Assembly: GCA_903813345.2 (NCBI GenBank)
Contig: CAIIXF020000004.1
Coordinates: forward strand, 16,847,513-16,911,512
Origin: Owenia fusiformis
Taxonomy: Eukaryota; Annelida; Polychaeta; Sabellida; Oweniidae
DNA: 64,000 bases
Direction: 5' to 3'
Each line of letters begins with the position of its first letter. Position 1 is the stretch's first letter. A model generated the notes under the pieces. The model worked only from the letters and a program-made list of their open reading frames with translations. It ran no database searches and was not told where the DNA came from. The translations under genes and the position numbers were made by a program. Shown here one piece after another: positions 23,662 to 33,964 of this stretch.

Positions 23662-26600
23662 TTTTTTTTTTTTTTTTTTTTTTTTTCCATTTTTAACATT
23701 TTACAGCATATGTCATACATTTATATTACATTAATACATAGTATATAAAATGAATCTTTTCAAGCGATAGAGAGAGAGAGAGGTTTTGAATCTTTGTGAT
23801 TTGAACATGAGAGGGATGTTACATTACATGAAGCTTATTATCTCATTCATCATTTGAAATACATGATAGCACTAATTTCCATAAATTTTCAAACTCTACC
23901 TCTTTGTGTTTCTTTATTGAAATATACTTATTGTAGTCATATTGTTTTTTTAAATACCTTTCAAACCCTAGTTTGCTTGGGGCCATTTCTTCTAGTTTAT
24001 TTACATAAATATAGTGTTTCATGTAGATGAGAAGCAAGTAATCACTTTGTGTGACTTTCTCACCTAGCCAGTATTGTTGTTCTGTAAAAATTTTTCCAAT
24101 TTTGGCATAGGCCATATTGATAAATTGTTGTACCTTTACACAGTCTAGTAGTCCATGGGTTATTGAATCAACAGCATTGTCATTGCATATTTTACAGTAT
24201 TGTGAATCTTTGATTTTCATTATATATAACATTTTATTGAAATAAATTGCTCTTTGAAGCAACCTATATTGAAAATATTGTAGTTTTGTGTCTTTTATTA
24301 TATCCTTAAGTGATGTGTATATACGTTGCCAGTTGAAATCATTTTCATTTATGTGTAATTGTTTTGCCCACTTCCCTTGTGATTTTATTGCCTTTTGTTT
24401 AACTGTATTTTTTAGCAATGTGTATGTACTGGTATTGTTCATGAATTGTAGCCTTTCTACGAGATAACTCGGTTCAGTACTTTGGTCGTTCTGTCTCATA
24501 GCCCTTTTCCAAATGTCTGGAATGCACGCTAATATTTTGCGGTGTTCCAAGAACGTTACTCCATTTAGACCATAGCTTGTTCTTAGTGTATCGAATGGTA
24601 TGATGGTTTTGTTATTATATAGTTGATCTATTTTCCAAATTCCCTTTCTTTTCCATTCCTCATTGTTTAAGAGTTTGCCCCTGTTGGTAATGTTAGAATT
24701 ATTCCAGATAAGTTCATGTCCTATTTCATTATGTTTGACGTCCTTTCCCTCAATGAAGTTTATGGACGTCCATATTTTTAACGCCTCTTGTATAGATTTA
24801 ATCTTCAGGTTGTTCAGTTGTGCCTTTTCTATTTCTCTGCAGTTCCATTTCCAAATGTTTTGCCCGTTTTGTTTTCTGAGGTGGTGTCTCCATAGCTTTG
24901 CCCATTTAGAATTCATTTCCTCATTATTAATGCTTTTTATCCACTTTAATTTCAAGTTTCTAGCAAATGCTCTTACGTCAATCATATTTAATCCTCCTTC
25001 TTTAACCTCTCTCATTAATGTTTTTCTTGCTATCTTCTCTGACTTGTTGTTCCAGATAAATGCGTAAAGTATATCTTCTATTTTCTTCATTATTTCTCCT
25101 TTTGGCATCGGTAGCACTGTCATCATATACGTTAGCTGGCTTATGAGTAGGGCCTTTATTATTATGACTTTTCCAATTACTGTTAGGTTTCTTTGCCTCC
25201 ATGGTTTAACAATGTTTTTTATTTTCTCTATGACCTTTGGGTAGTTTACCTCTTCTATATTGCGGTTGTTGATTGGTATTGTTATACCCAGGATGTTTAT
25301 TTCAGTTTCTTCCAGTTTAGTTCCTATTGTGTGACAGATATTTTGAGTTCTTTGTCTGTGTTCCTCTGTGGGATCTGCTCCAAAAATTGCCACAATAGTT
25401 TTATCTACGTTTACTTTTAGGCCTGATATGATAGCAAACTTTCTGAGCATTTCAAAGCTTGGCTGTAAGGAGTTTTCTCCCTCAAGTATGATGCATGTGT
25501 CATCTGCGTATTGGCTGATTTTTACTGTTGTTTCACCATCTATCGTTATACCTGTTATCTCATCTGAATCCCTTATAGCTGAGCTTAGTATCTCGGCACA
25601 CAGTATGAAGATATATGGACTAAGTGGGCATCCCTGTCTCACTCCTCTACTTATTGAGAAATATCGTGATGTGTTTCCATTATTCAGAATTGCACTTGAT
25701 ATATCGTTATAAAAAATATGAATCCATCTTTGTATATCTACTCCAAAATTGAAGTGTTCAAGAGTATTTTATATCATAGACCATTCTAGTGTGTCAAATG
25801 CTTTCTGGAAGTCTACTGAGCATATAATTCCGGTGTTACGCGTCTGTGCCAAATGTTCTTGTAAATCGATTATCAGTCTAGTATTCTCCCCTATATATCT
25901 TCCTTTTAGAAAGCCAGTTTGATCTGGGTGAATTATTCTATGGAGAACGCTTTTTATTCTTGATCCTATTACTTTGGTGGCAATTTTGTAATCAGTATTA
26001 AGTAAGGTAATTGGGCGCCAATTTTTTAATTTTGTAGGGTCTTTACCTTTCTTCGGAATTAAAGTTATAACTCCTCTTCTCTGTTCTATTGTTAGTTTGC
26101 CTTCAGTAAATGAGAAGTTCAGACTATTCAAAAAGGTATCGCTTATATCCTTCCAATAGTGTTTGTATATTTCTGTTGGTAGTCCATCTGTGCCCGGTGT
26201 TTTGTTGTTGTTAAGTAGCTTCACTTGTTCCCAACATTCCTCTTTGGTGATGACTCCTTCACACGATTCTTTTTCTACCTCGTTTAGCTCATTAATTAGT
26301 TTTGGTGTTTTAAAGAAGGTTTCATTAAACTGGCCTTCGTTTGTGTTGTTTGACTTATACAGCTTTTCATAGAATGATGCTTGTTCATCCGAAATCTCCG
26401 CCTGTGTATTCAATATAAGTCCTTCCTCTGTTTCCAGTTTGGTGATACACTTGTTTGCAAAATTACGTTTTTCTAAGTTAAGGAAGTAAGATGTTGCCTT
26501 TTCGCCTTCTTCTATCCATCTCGTCTTACATCTAAATATGGCTGATTTGGCTTTCTCTTCTTGTAGTGTGTTAATCTCTTCTTTGAGATCTAAAATACTT

Positions 26601-27851
26601 CTTGATATTGTTTCTTTCTCGAGTTCTTCATTTGTATCATTTAAGCTTTTCTCCTTCTGTATTATTAGATTGATTTTTTCTTCCAGCTCTCTCTTGTTTC
26701 GTAGGTTTTTTTCACTGGAGTATTTCCTTGCTGTGCCTTTTATATTAAATTTCATTAGCTCCCATAATGAGTTTGGATTAAGGTTGGCATTCTCAGTTTT
26801 AGTTTTTCTTATTGACTCTTTAATTCTGTTATCGAATTCGATTTCTCCTATCCACTTTGTATTTAACTTCCATAGACCTGGGCCTCTTTTGATATTCATA
26901 ATATTTATTTCTGCTGTTATTAGCCTGTGGTCCGCTATTGATATTATGTCACTCTCGATATTACACTTTGTTACTTGTTGGTATATGTATGTCGAACTTA
27001 GGAAGTAGTCTAATCTACATTTAATTGTTTTGTTTGCGTTCTCCCATGTAAACCTTTTTTCATCCGTGTATTTTGTTCTCCATATATCAACTAGTTCATG
27101 CGCATCCATGAGGTCTTTTATTGTTTCTCTTGTTCTTCTATGGGTGCCTTCCCTTCCACCTTCTTTATCCATTTCCTCATTTAATGTTACGTTAAAGTCC
27201 CCTCCAACAATGACTTCGTGGTCTGTTCGCAGTTGCAGTTTTTCACTGATATCTTGAAAAAGAGTTCCATTATCGTGATTATAGCCATAGATATTTACGA
27301 TGGTTACCAATTTTCCTTGGATGAGGCAGTTAACTAGGATGTATCTTCCGTTTGCGTCTATTTCATGGTTTATTAACTCTAAGTTTGAAGTTTGTTTAAA
27401 AAGTATTGCCACCCCCGCAGTGTTTGTAGAGAATTCTGTGAATAAGGCTTTAAATCCCCATTCCTGAGTCCACCGTCTTCCTTGGTTTTTTCCACAGTGG
27501 GTTTCCTGTAGCATCATTATATCAATTTTGTTCTGTCTTGTATAGTGATATATTTTCCTTCTTTTAATTCTACTATTTTGCATCCCTTTCACGTTCAGTG
27601 ATCCTATTTTAAGTGTCATTTATTGACACCTGTGTATGTTTTATCTTATCTCTCTTTCCCTCTCTTAGTTTATTTGTATGCTTTTTGTTTTGTATGTATG
27701 TATACTGTTTGTCCATGTATGTATTTTGTTTGTGTCTGTATCTTAATCTAATGTATTTTGACGTGTATGTCATATGTACGTAATATAAAAGATTAAAGTA
27801 CGCTATTTGAAATTGTGTATGCCTACACATGTTTAAAGTAAAACACATTTA
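23662..27851 (-). mobile_element. L1/Tx1-like LINE, 4.19 kb, 5'-truncated, nested
   Basis: Minus-strand insertion whose poly(A) tail reads as a T run at 23660-23686. The host sequence ACAGACGATTTCTT is present on both sides (23648-23661 and 27852-27865), a 14-bp target duplication; it splits ORF1 of the older LINE. The element starts only ~230 bp upstream of ORF2, so ORF1 is missing and the copy is 5'-truncated, as is usual for target-primed reverse transcription. The clean duplication, intact tail and nearly open ORF2 all indicate a recent insertion. Confidence 0.93.
23843..27619 (-). pseudogene. L1/Tx1-like ORF2 (endonuclease + reverse transcriptase), one internal stop
   Basis: This enzyme nicks target DNA and copies LINE RNA into the nick. 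The frame runs 1259 codons from ATG 27619 to the stop at 23843 and is broken only by TAA at 25769-25771. Residues ~1-235 are an APE-type endonuclease: SLNVKGM, LQETH, GGDFNV, RLDYFLSS and ADHRLI. The reverse transcriptase follows: TPGTDGLPTEIYK, NWRPITLLNTDYKI, DQTGFLKGRYI, the catalytic VDFQKAFDTLEW, then after the stop RQGCPLSPYIFI and QYADDTCII. A CxxC-x9-H-x4-C zinc-knuckle motif (CKICNDN...THGLLDC) lies near the C-terminus, typical of L1/Tx1 elements. The stop falls between the two catalytic aspartate motifs, so the enzyme is presumably inactive unless read through. Confidence 0.92.
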
Positions 27852-29080
27852 ACAGACGATTTCTTGAAAATAATGCCAAACATTCTAAAAGAAGCATTCA
27901 AAGACAAGGAAGTAGTAGCATCGCTTCAAGAGGCCGTAAGACCTCTCCTTGAAACCCAGAGTAAGAAAATAAACAAACTGGAGAAGGATCTCTCAGACAC
28001 AAAGGCGAAATTGCAGGAACTTCATAAAGAACTTCAGTCAGAGCAAAACCAAAGACTGGCACTTCAATCAGAGTCGTGGGCATCCAGGATGACAACAACG
28101 AGAGAATTCAAGACAAAATCATGAACTTCGCCAAAGAAAAGATTGACTTGACAATCGCTACAGCTGACTTCTCGGCCTTCCGCATGGGGAAGTACCAAGA
28201 CGGTAAAATGAGGGCAATAACAATTCGGTTCAATGACATGAATCTCAGAAACAAATTTTACAGAGGTAGAGAAAAACTTTTTAAAACGAAAGAAAAGGTA
28301 TTTATAAACGACGATCTCCCTCCCAAAACTGCAAAGGTTCTAACAGAAGGCAGAAAACTGAAGAGAGAAAACAAAATATATAAAGTCTGGACATACAGAG
28401 GTCAGGTATACGTCAAAAAGAAAGAAAAAGACGAGCCGAAGGAAGTAGACTTAGCAGACCTGAAAGACATGTCCCAAACTTAACTTAACTCAAATTACAT
28501 GACTATTTTACATAATCATACTTGTATTTTTCAGTCTGAAACACCTTCTTCGGCGAATATGAACATATTCTATCATAAAATCGTAAAACGATCCACTCAC
28601 TTAAATTTCGAAATTTAAATTATTTTTTTAAGCAACTTCCGGTGAGCGAACTATGTAATCAAACTCCAACTAACAATAAATATACCGATATACGAACGCG
28701 TGGGAAGGTGTTTCAGTTAAAAAAACTATATCCAATCAATTTGAAACCATGTTTCACCAGAGGTCACTACCCAAAGTAAATTTTTACTCGAAAAGTATCA
28801 AATTAATCAATGGTGTACGCAGTCACCAATTAAAAAAAATATGAACATTGACTTCCAATGTATTTTTTTTCCTTTCAGAAAAGCAGACACGTTTTACGAT
28901 ATAATGAACACTTTAGATCACAATAAGTTATCTTTTCTATTCAATCATTGCTACAATAAATAATCTCTTAATCATAGTGCAGATGGCAAAGGGGGAGAAG
29001 GGAGATGGTAAAAGGAGGAAAACTTGTGAGATAAATGCCCTTAAATATCAAAAATCAAAAACAACAAAGCCACCATAACA

Positions 29081-32000
29081 ATGATGGCTAAGAATTGCAA
29101 CCAAGACGGGCATAATAGTAGCTCTGAATCATCAATCTCATCAACTCTATCAGCAGAAGAACAATTTCGAAACTCGACTCATTTCAGCATTATTCACATG
29201 AATGCTCAAAGTTTAAGGAACAAAATGGACCAACTGAAAATAGAATCAAAAAACAGTGACATAGTGTGTCACTCAGAGACGTGGTTAGACGATAATGTAC
29301 CTAACAGCAACATTACCCTGGGAGGCTACCATCTACCAGTAAGATTAGACAGACTAGAAAGAAGGGGAGGAGGTGTTGCTATTTTCGTAAAACAAAATTA
29401 TATTTTCAAAAATGTAAGTAACTTGGTACCAAATGGACTAGAAGCATTATGCATCGAAGTCCTTATAGAAACGAAAAAAGTTCTCATAACTACAGTGTAC
29501 AGAGCTCCAAACAGCCCAGCAAACACATGGACTCTCATAGACAACTTACTTGAAAATATCAAAGAATATGCCAATGGTAAGAAATATGTCTATATGGTAG
29601 GCGATCTAAATTGTGACATGCTTAATGAGACGAACAACAAACTTGATGATCTGTTTCAAGAATACAATCTACATCAAATGATAGAAGAACCTACTCACAT
29701 AACAGATACAGCCGCAACCTTAATTGATATCTTGGCAACAACATCTCCAGGAACGATCATACGCACAGATGTACTAACACCATCAATGAGCAAGCACAGC
29801 CCCATATACACAGAAATAAACATTAAAAACAGTCTGGTAAAGACTATAAGCGAACAATAAGAAACTATAAACTTGTAGACTGGAAAGCGATGAACGAAGA
29901 CATACAGAGTAGGAACTGGAATCAAATACTAAATATACATGATAACAACAATGACACTGACGTAAATGAAATTGTAAAGAATTGGTATAAAGAATTTAAA
30001 GGCATAATAAACAAGTTTATCCCAGAAAAGACAATAACTATAAGGCAAAATGATCTGCCATGGATCACAACAAAAATAAAACGTTTCATTAGAAGGCGGA
30101 ACAGAGCTTACAATATGGCAAAAACACTAAGAACAGACACGCTATGGGAAAAATACAAAAAGCTGAGAAATGAAACAATAACCGAACTCAGAAATGCCAA
30201 AGAAGAATACGAACTAAGACTCTCACAGAAATTGGTCAATGGAAAAACTGGAACAAAGACCTGGTGGACTGTGGTCAAACAGTTCTACAACGATTTCAAC
30301 AATGAAACACCCTTTCTTGTCAATGGTCATTCAATATCAAACAACAAAGAAAAGGCTGAATTATTGAATAATCATTTTTTAGCCCAAAGCAGACTGGAAA
30401 CTAATCAAGATCCACCAATTCTCCAAGCATCAACTGACAAAAGTATAGAAACGGTAAGATTGTCAAATCAGACAGTCGAAGACATACTTATAAATCTGAA
30501 TCCAGGAAAGTCACTAGGGTCTGACAATATAAGTCCACGTGTTCTAAAAATGACTGCAAAATCAATAGCCCCGATACTGGCACAAATATTCAATGCATCA
30601 TTAAAACAGAATGTCTTCCCAGACATTTGGAAAGAAGCGAATGTTACACCAATATTCAAAAAAGACAGAAGAGAAATAGCAACAAATTACAGACCAATAT
30701 CTCTACTGAACTGTGTAGCGAAAGTATTCGAAAGAGCAATGTATACTCATGTACATAACTACCTACACAAATGGAAATTGCTGTCAAAATTCCAATCTGC
30801 TTATTCCCCAGGAAACTCCACAACAACGCAACTACTAGAGATGTACAACTACATCATGGAGACAATTGTGAATAATGAAAACACAAGAGCCGTCTTTTGT
30901 GACATGTCAAAAGCTTTTGACCGAGTATGGCATAAAGGCCTAGTTAACAAGTTAGAACGGAAGGGAATCAAAGGAAACTTACTAAAATGGTTCAAAAGTT
31001 ACCTATCCAACAGAAAACAAAGGGTCATTCTCAATGGCGAAACATCCAGCTGGGGGTATATCTCTGCAGGCGTTCCACAGGGCTCCATCCTAGGACCACT
31101 GTTATTTTTGGTGTACATAGATGATATCTTGGAAAACCTAACTGATAAATGCACTGGAAGGATATATGCAGACGATACTACATTTCTTGCAAGTGGAAAA
31201 GAAAACGACAACATAATTGAAACTCTCAACGAACAACTACGATCAACAAACGAGTGGGCCAATATATGGCAACTAACCTTCAACCCAGAAAAAACAGAAA
31301 CAATGTTATTCACGAGAAAACACCAAAATAATGGACAATTTCAACTCACTTTCAATGGAAAAGTTATCAAAGAAGTGACTAACCATAAACATCTAGGCCT
31401 GACATTAGACAACAATGGAACATGGGGATCACACATAAGGAACATAACAAATAGAGCTGCCAAGATGATAGATGTCATGCGAGGACTTAAATATAAACTT
31501 GATCGAAAAACACTGGAAATTATGTATAAAGCATTTATTAGGCCTATAATTGAATATGCCTCTCCAGTTTGGGACAACTGTCATAACTATGAAAAAGACC
31601 AACTAGAAGAACTACAACTAAAAGCTGCAAGAATCTGTACAGGGGCAAAAATAGGAACAAGCCATGAGTTGATATACAAAGAAACAGGTTGGACAAAACT
31701 TCAAGAGCGTCGAACAACACAAAAACTACTAATAATGCACAAACTCATAAACAAAAAAATAACAGACTCGTTGAGCAATGTGATTGAATCAACCAAGAGA
31801 AGGTCTGACCATGATCTCCGACGAGCTAACAACCTATTAATGCCTGTATGCAGAACTGAAGCGTACAGAAAATCATTTCTACCAGCCACAATAAAAGTGT
31901 GGAATGACGTTGATGCATCAATAAAAAGCACAAAAGCTGAGGAGCACTTCAAAAAATTGATAACAAACAAGAAGAAGGTACCAAATTACTATTTCTATGG

Positions 32001-32298
32001 GAAAAGAGACACTCAAATAATACACACACAGATAAGACTTAGATGCAGCGACTTAAACCAAGATCTACATCTCAACCATGTAAAGGACAGCCCCAAATGT
32101 GAATGCGGAAACCCAATAGAAAGTGCCGAACACTATTTCAAAGAATGTACTTTATACCAAAGACACAAAACAATTCTACCTAGGACAACATTGACAGAAC
32201 TTATCCATGGAAATGCAAGGAAAACAGATGAAGAAAACAAAGCCACATTCACTGCTGTTCACAATTACATAAGAGTTACAAAAAGATTCTCTAACTAG
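29081..32298 (+). pseudogene. CR1/Jockey-like ORF2 (endonuclease + reverse transcriptase), frameshifted
   Basis: Two overlapping frames make one LINE polyprotein. The first (29081-29860, 259 codons) is the APE-like endonuclease: HMNAQSL, SETWL, GGGVAIFVK, TVYRAPN, VGDLNCD, IDILATT. The second (reading from about 29839, ATG at 29890, to 32298) is the linker and reverse transcriptase: SDNISPRVLK, NYRPISLLN, FCDMSKAFDRVWH, AGVPQGSILGPLLF, IYADDT, HLGLTLD, and a C-terminal Cys/His cluster CECG...EHYFKEC. A one-base frameshift near 29830-29845 separates them; both frames are open and homologous on either side. The motif normally read SDH at the endonuclease end is SKH, which removes a catalytic Asp. 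The element is dead, but apart from this it is well preserved. Confidence 0.9.
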
Positions 32299-32385
32299 TA
32301 GTTTTCCTCCTTTCACTCTCTCATTTCTTCCCAAGCCTCCCATCCTGCACAAATAAATAAAACTGTAATAATTCTCTAGGACAAT

Positions 32386-32924
32386 CCATGGGCTTTCAAC
32401 TAGAAGGGTAGGCAACTTCCCATATTTCATACATAAACATTGCCATGGGTTTTCAAAATTGGAGAATGTACACATTCCAAGAAAATCTTATTTTGTACTT
32501 TTTATTGATGATTAAAAGAAATAACTCAAAAATAAAAACATGATCTTCTACATACATCTTGATAATTTAATAAAAATTGGAATTCATCATAATTATGACA
32601 ATACAGAAAGTGAACATTCTCCCACAAATTATGTTTTTATTGGAATGTGTTCTTGAATAATTACCCACAATGCAATACTCAAAGAGAACATCTTGATAAC
32701 TCTTATTCTTATTGGTCTCTTTTGTTTACTTTTATATGATATTGAATATATTTTATGCTTAAATCATATTAAAAATTGATTTTTATTCAAAATAATACTA
32801 AAACATATACATTTATCTAATACTTTTTAAAATATTGCCATAAAAGGGAAGCATGTCATTGCTCATTTTGAAGGTCTCATCTTATTACATAGAGTTGCAT
32901 ACCCTTCTAGTTGAAAGCCCATGG
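32386..32924. mobile_element. 539-bp MITE inside the LINE 3' UTR
   Basis: The ends are CCATGGGCTTTCAACTAGAA with GGGTAGGCAACT on the left, and the inverted match on the right (32889-32924). ACAAT flanks both sides (32381-32385 and 32925-32929), a 5-bp target duplication. The inside is AT-rich and noncoding. The insertion post-dates the LINE, whose 3' UTR resumes at 32930. Confidence 0.85.
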
Positions 32925-33116
32925 ACAATCAAAGGAGAGAACTAAGAATAGGCGAAAGCCTCTTGTCCGATCCATTTCGTCCAATTGTATTAATATAATG
33001 TATGTAGAACTTATAGACGAATAAAATATTTTTAATAATAATAATCTATTTGACAACAATTTCGTTTCGCTTGTAGTTTAATTTTACGATCCGGGACACT
33101 CAGACGAACAGACACA

Positions 33117-33151
33117 ATGCCGGACATGCGGAAATGTCACTTTAGAAATTG
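33117..33151 (+). other. possible upstream exon of the transporter gene
   Basis: An ATG-initiated 12-codon stretch ends exactly at a strong donor GTAAGT (33152-33157). Joined to an acceptor just before 33959 (ATCCAG/TGGACAA) it would run in frame into the transporter start codon and add ~14 residues. It could equally be a 5' UTR exon or chance. Confidence 0.25.
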
Positions 33152-33319
33152 GTAAGTGTAGCCTCATTTTACTCGTATAAATGAACATTTAACACAATAA
33201 TGGCCCCAAGAAAATTCCTAATAATAAAGAACGCCGTTATTGAGTTTAACGACGTTGAACTAGATTTCCGTATGCTTTAAAATAATTAAAATAACAAGTT
33301 ATTATGATATTTATATGTT

Positions 33320-33480
33320 ATAATTTAATTGACTTGCCTACCCTTAATACAGGTTACCATGGCAACCTTATCTCATTGATAATTTTAGATATAGCTATAA
33401 TATTTTAGCATTGTATATGTAATTACATAATCTACATTTTCTGAAAAATGAGAGGGATATGTGAAAAAATCACAAACTGA
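33320..33480 (-). repeat. inverted copy of the dispersed repeat at 195-360
   Basis: AGGTTACCATGGCAACC and TTAGCATTGTATATGTAATTACATAA match the left-edge copy in reverse complement, through the GAGAGGGATATGTGAAAAAATCAC end. No coding content. Confidence 0.6.
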
Positions 33481-33675
33481 GAGCATTTTTATCAGAATAT
33501 ATGGATTGCCCCTTGTATATTTTGTTCAAAATTGCATTCAGTTTTGAACAAAATACTCATCGGCGAGGAGCCGGTGCTGAAAATTGAGGCTAATGTGACC
33601 ACGGTATAACAAAGCTAGAAAACACCATGATACGTATTGAACCTAAAAACTGTAGGTTTACTTACCTCGAAGTTC

Positions 33676-33826
33676 TGGGTTAATGCCTGGGTCACATATG
33701 CTCCAATCCATCGGCCGGCGCCCGGCCGATTGAGTGTTTTGCTCAATATTGTATTCAATTTTGAATAAAATACTCAATCGGCCGGGTGTCGTGAAAATCG
33801 GAACACATGTGACCAAGGCATTACGC
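33676..33826. repeat. foldback MITE upstream of the transporter
   Basis: The left arm contains TAATGCCTGGGTCACATATG and CCCGGCCGATTGAGT. The right arm gives the inverted ACTCAATCGGCCGGG and CACATGTGACCAAGGCATTA. A related half-copy lies at about 33500-33605 and the word CTCAATCGGCCGGGCATGGG appears at 5055, so it is a small family. Confidence 0.7.
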
Positions 33827-33964
33827 AAAGGTAACGTTAGTAGTTTATAAGTCGATGAGGTGATCAACACGCCATGGACAATGCATGCACCCTACATGTA
33901 CGAATGTAGGGTGACCTTGATTACATAACATTATTGCAAAACGGATAGTACATCCAGTGGACAA

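Larger units (their letters stand above)
23501..28483 (+). pseudogene. LINE ORF1 (coiled-coil / RNA-binding protein), interrupted
   Basis: The product would be the nucleic-acid chaperone that packages LINE RNA. The N-terminal ~55 codons (from ATG 23501, charged, with KREKRDKMAAM) stop at TTDDF, where the nested LINE enters. Coding resumes at about 27866 with a Lys/Glu-rich coiled coil (LEKDLSDTKAKLQELHKELQ). A frameshift near 28070 then leads into the C-terminal part (28076-28483) with RMGKYQDGKMRAITIRF, FINDDLPP and the WTYRGQVYVKKK ending, the pattern of L1 ORF1-type RNA-binding domains. It is broken twice, by the 4.2-kb insertion and by the frameshift, so it is not functional. Confidence 0.75.
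23290..33045 (+). mobile_element. CR1/Jockey-like LINE, decayed, with two nested insertions
   Basis: A two-ORF non-LTR retrotransposon in plus orientation: ORF1 from 23501, ORF2 29081-32298, 3' tail ending in TAATAATAATAAT at about 33030-33045. The AAT-type tail instead of poly(A), an APE-type endonuclease and a GYADD-less YADD reverse transcriptase point to the CR1/Jockey side of the LINE tree; the exact clade is not resolved. An L1/Tx1-like LINE interrupts ORF1 and a MITE interrupts the 3' UTR. The 5' boundary is approximate (the upstream CCGGAAGTGGGATTG region looks like 5' UTR). A ~600-bp AT-rich spacer (28484-29080) separates the ORFs. Confidence 0.8.

Noticed and set aside
23660-23686. 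T-run as a simple-sequence microsatellite
   Set aside because: It is the poly(A) tail of the minus-strand LINE, immediately next to the target duplication.
27609-27848. 79-codon frame just upstream of the L1/Tx1-like ORF2, as a short ORF1
   Set aside because: Tyr/His/Lys-rich low-complexity translation of the AT-rich 5' region with no ORF1 features; overlaps the ORF2 start.
27898-28098. Minus-strand frame opposite LINE ORF1
   Set aside because: Antisense shadow of the coiled-coil coding region.
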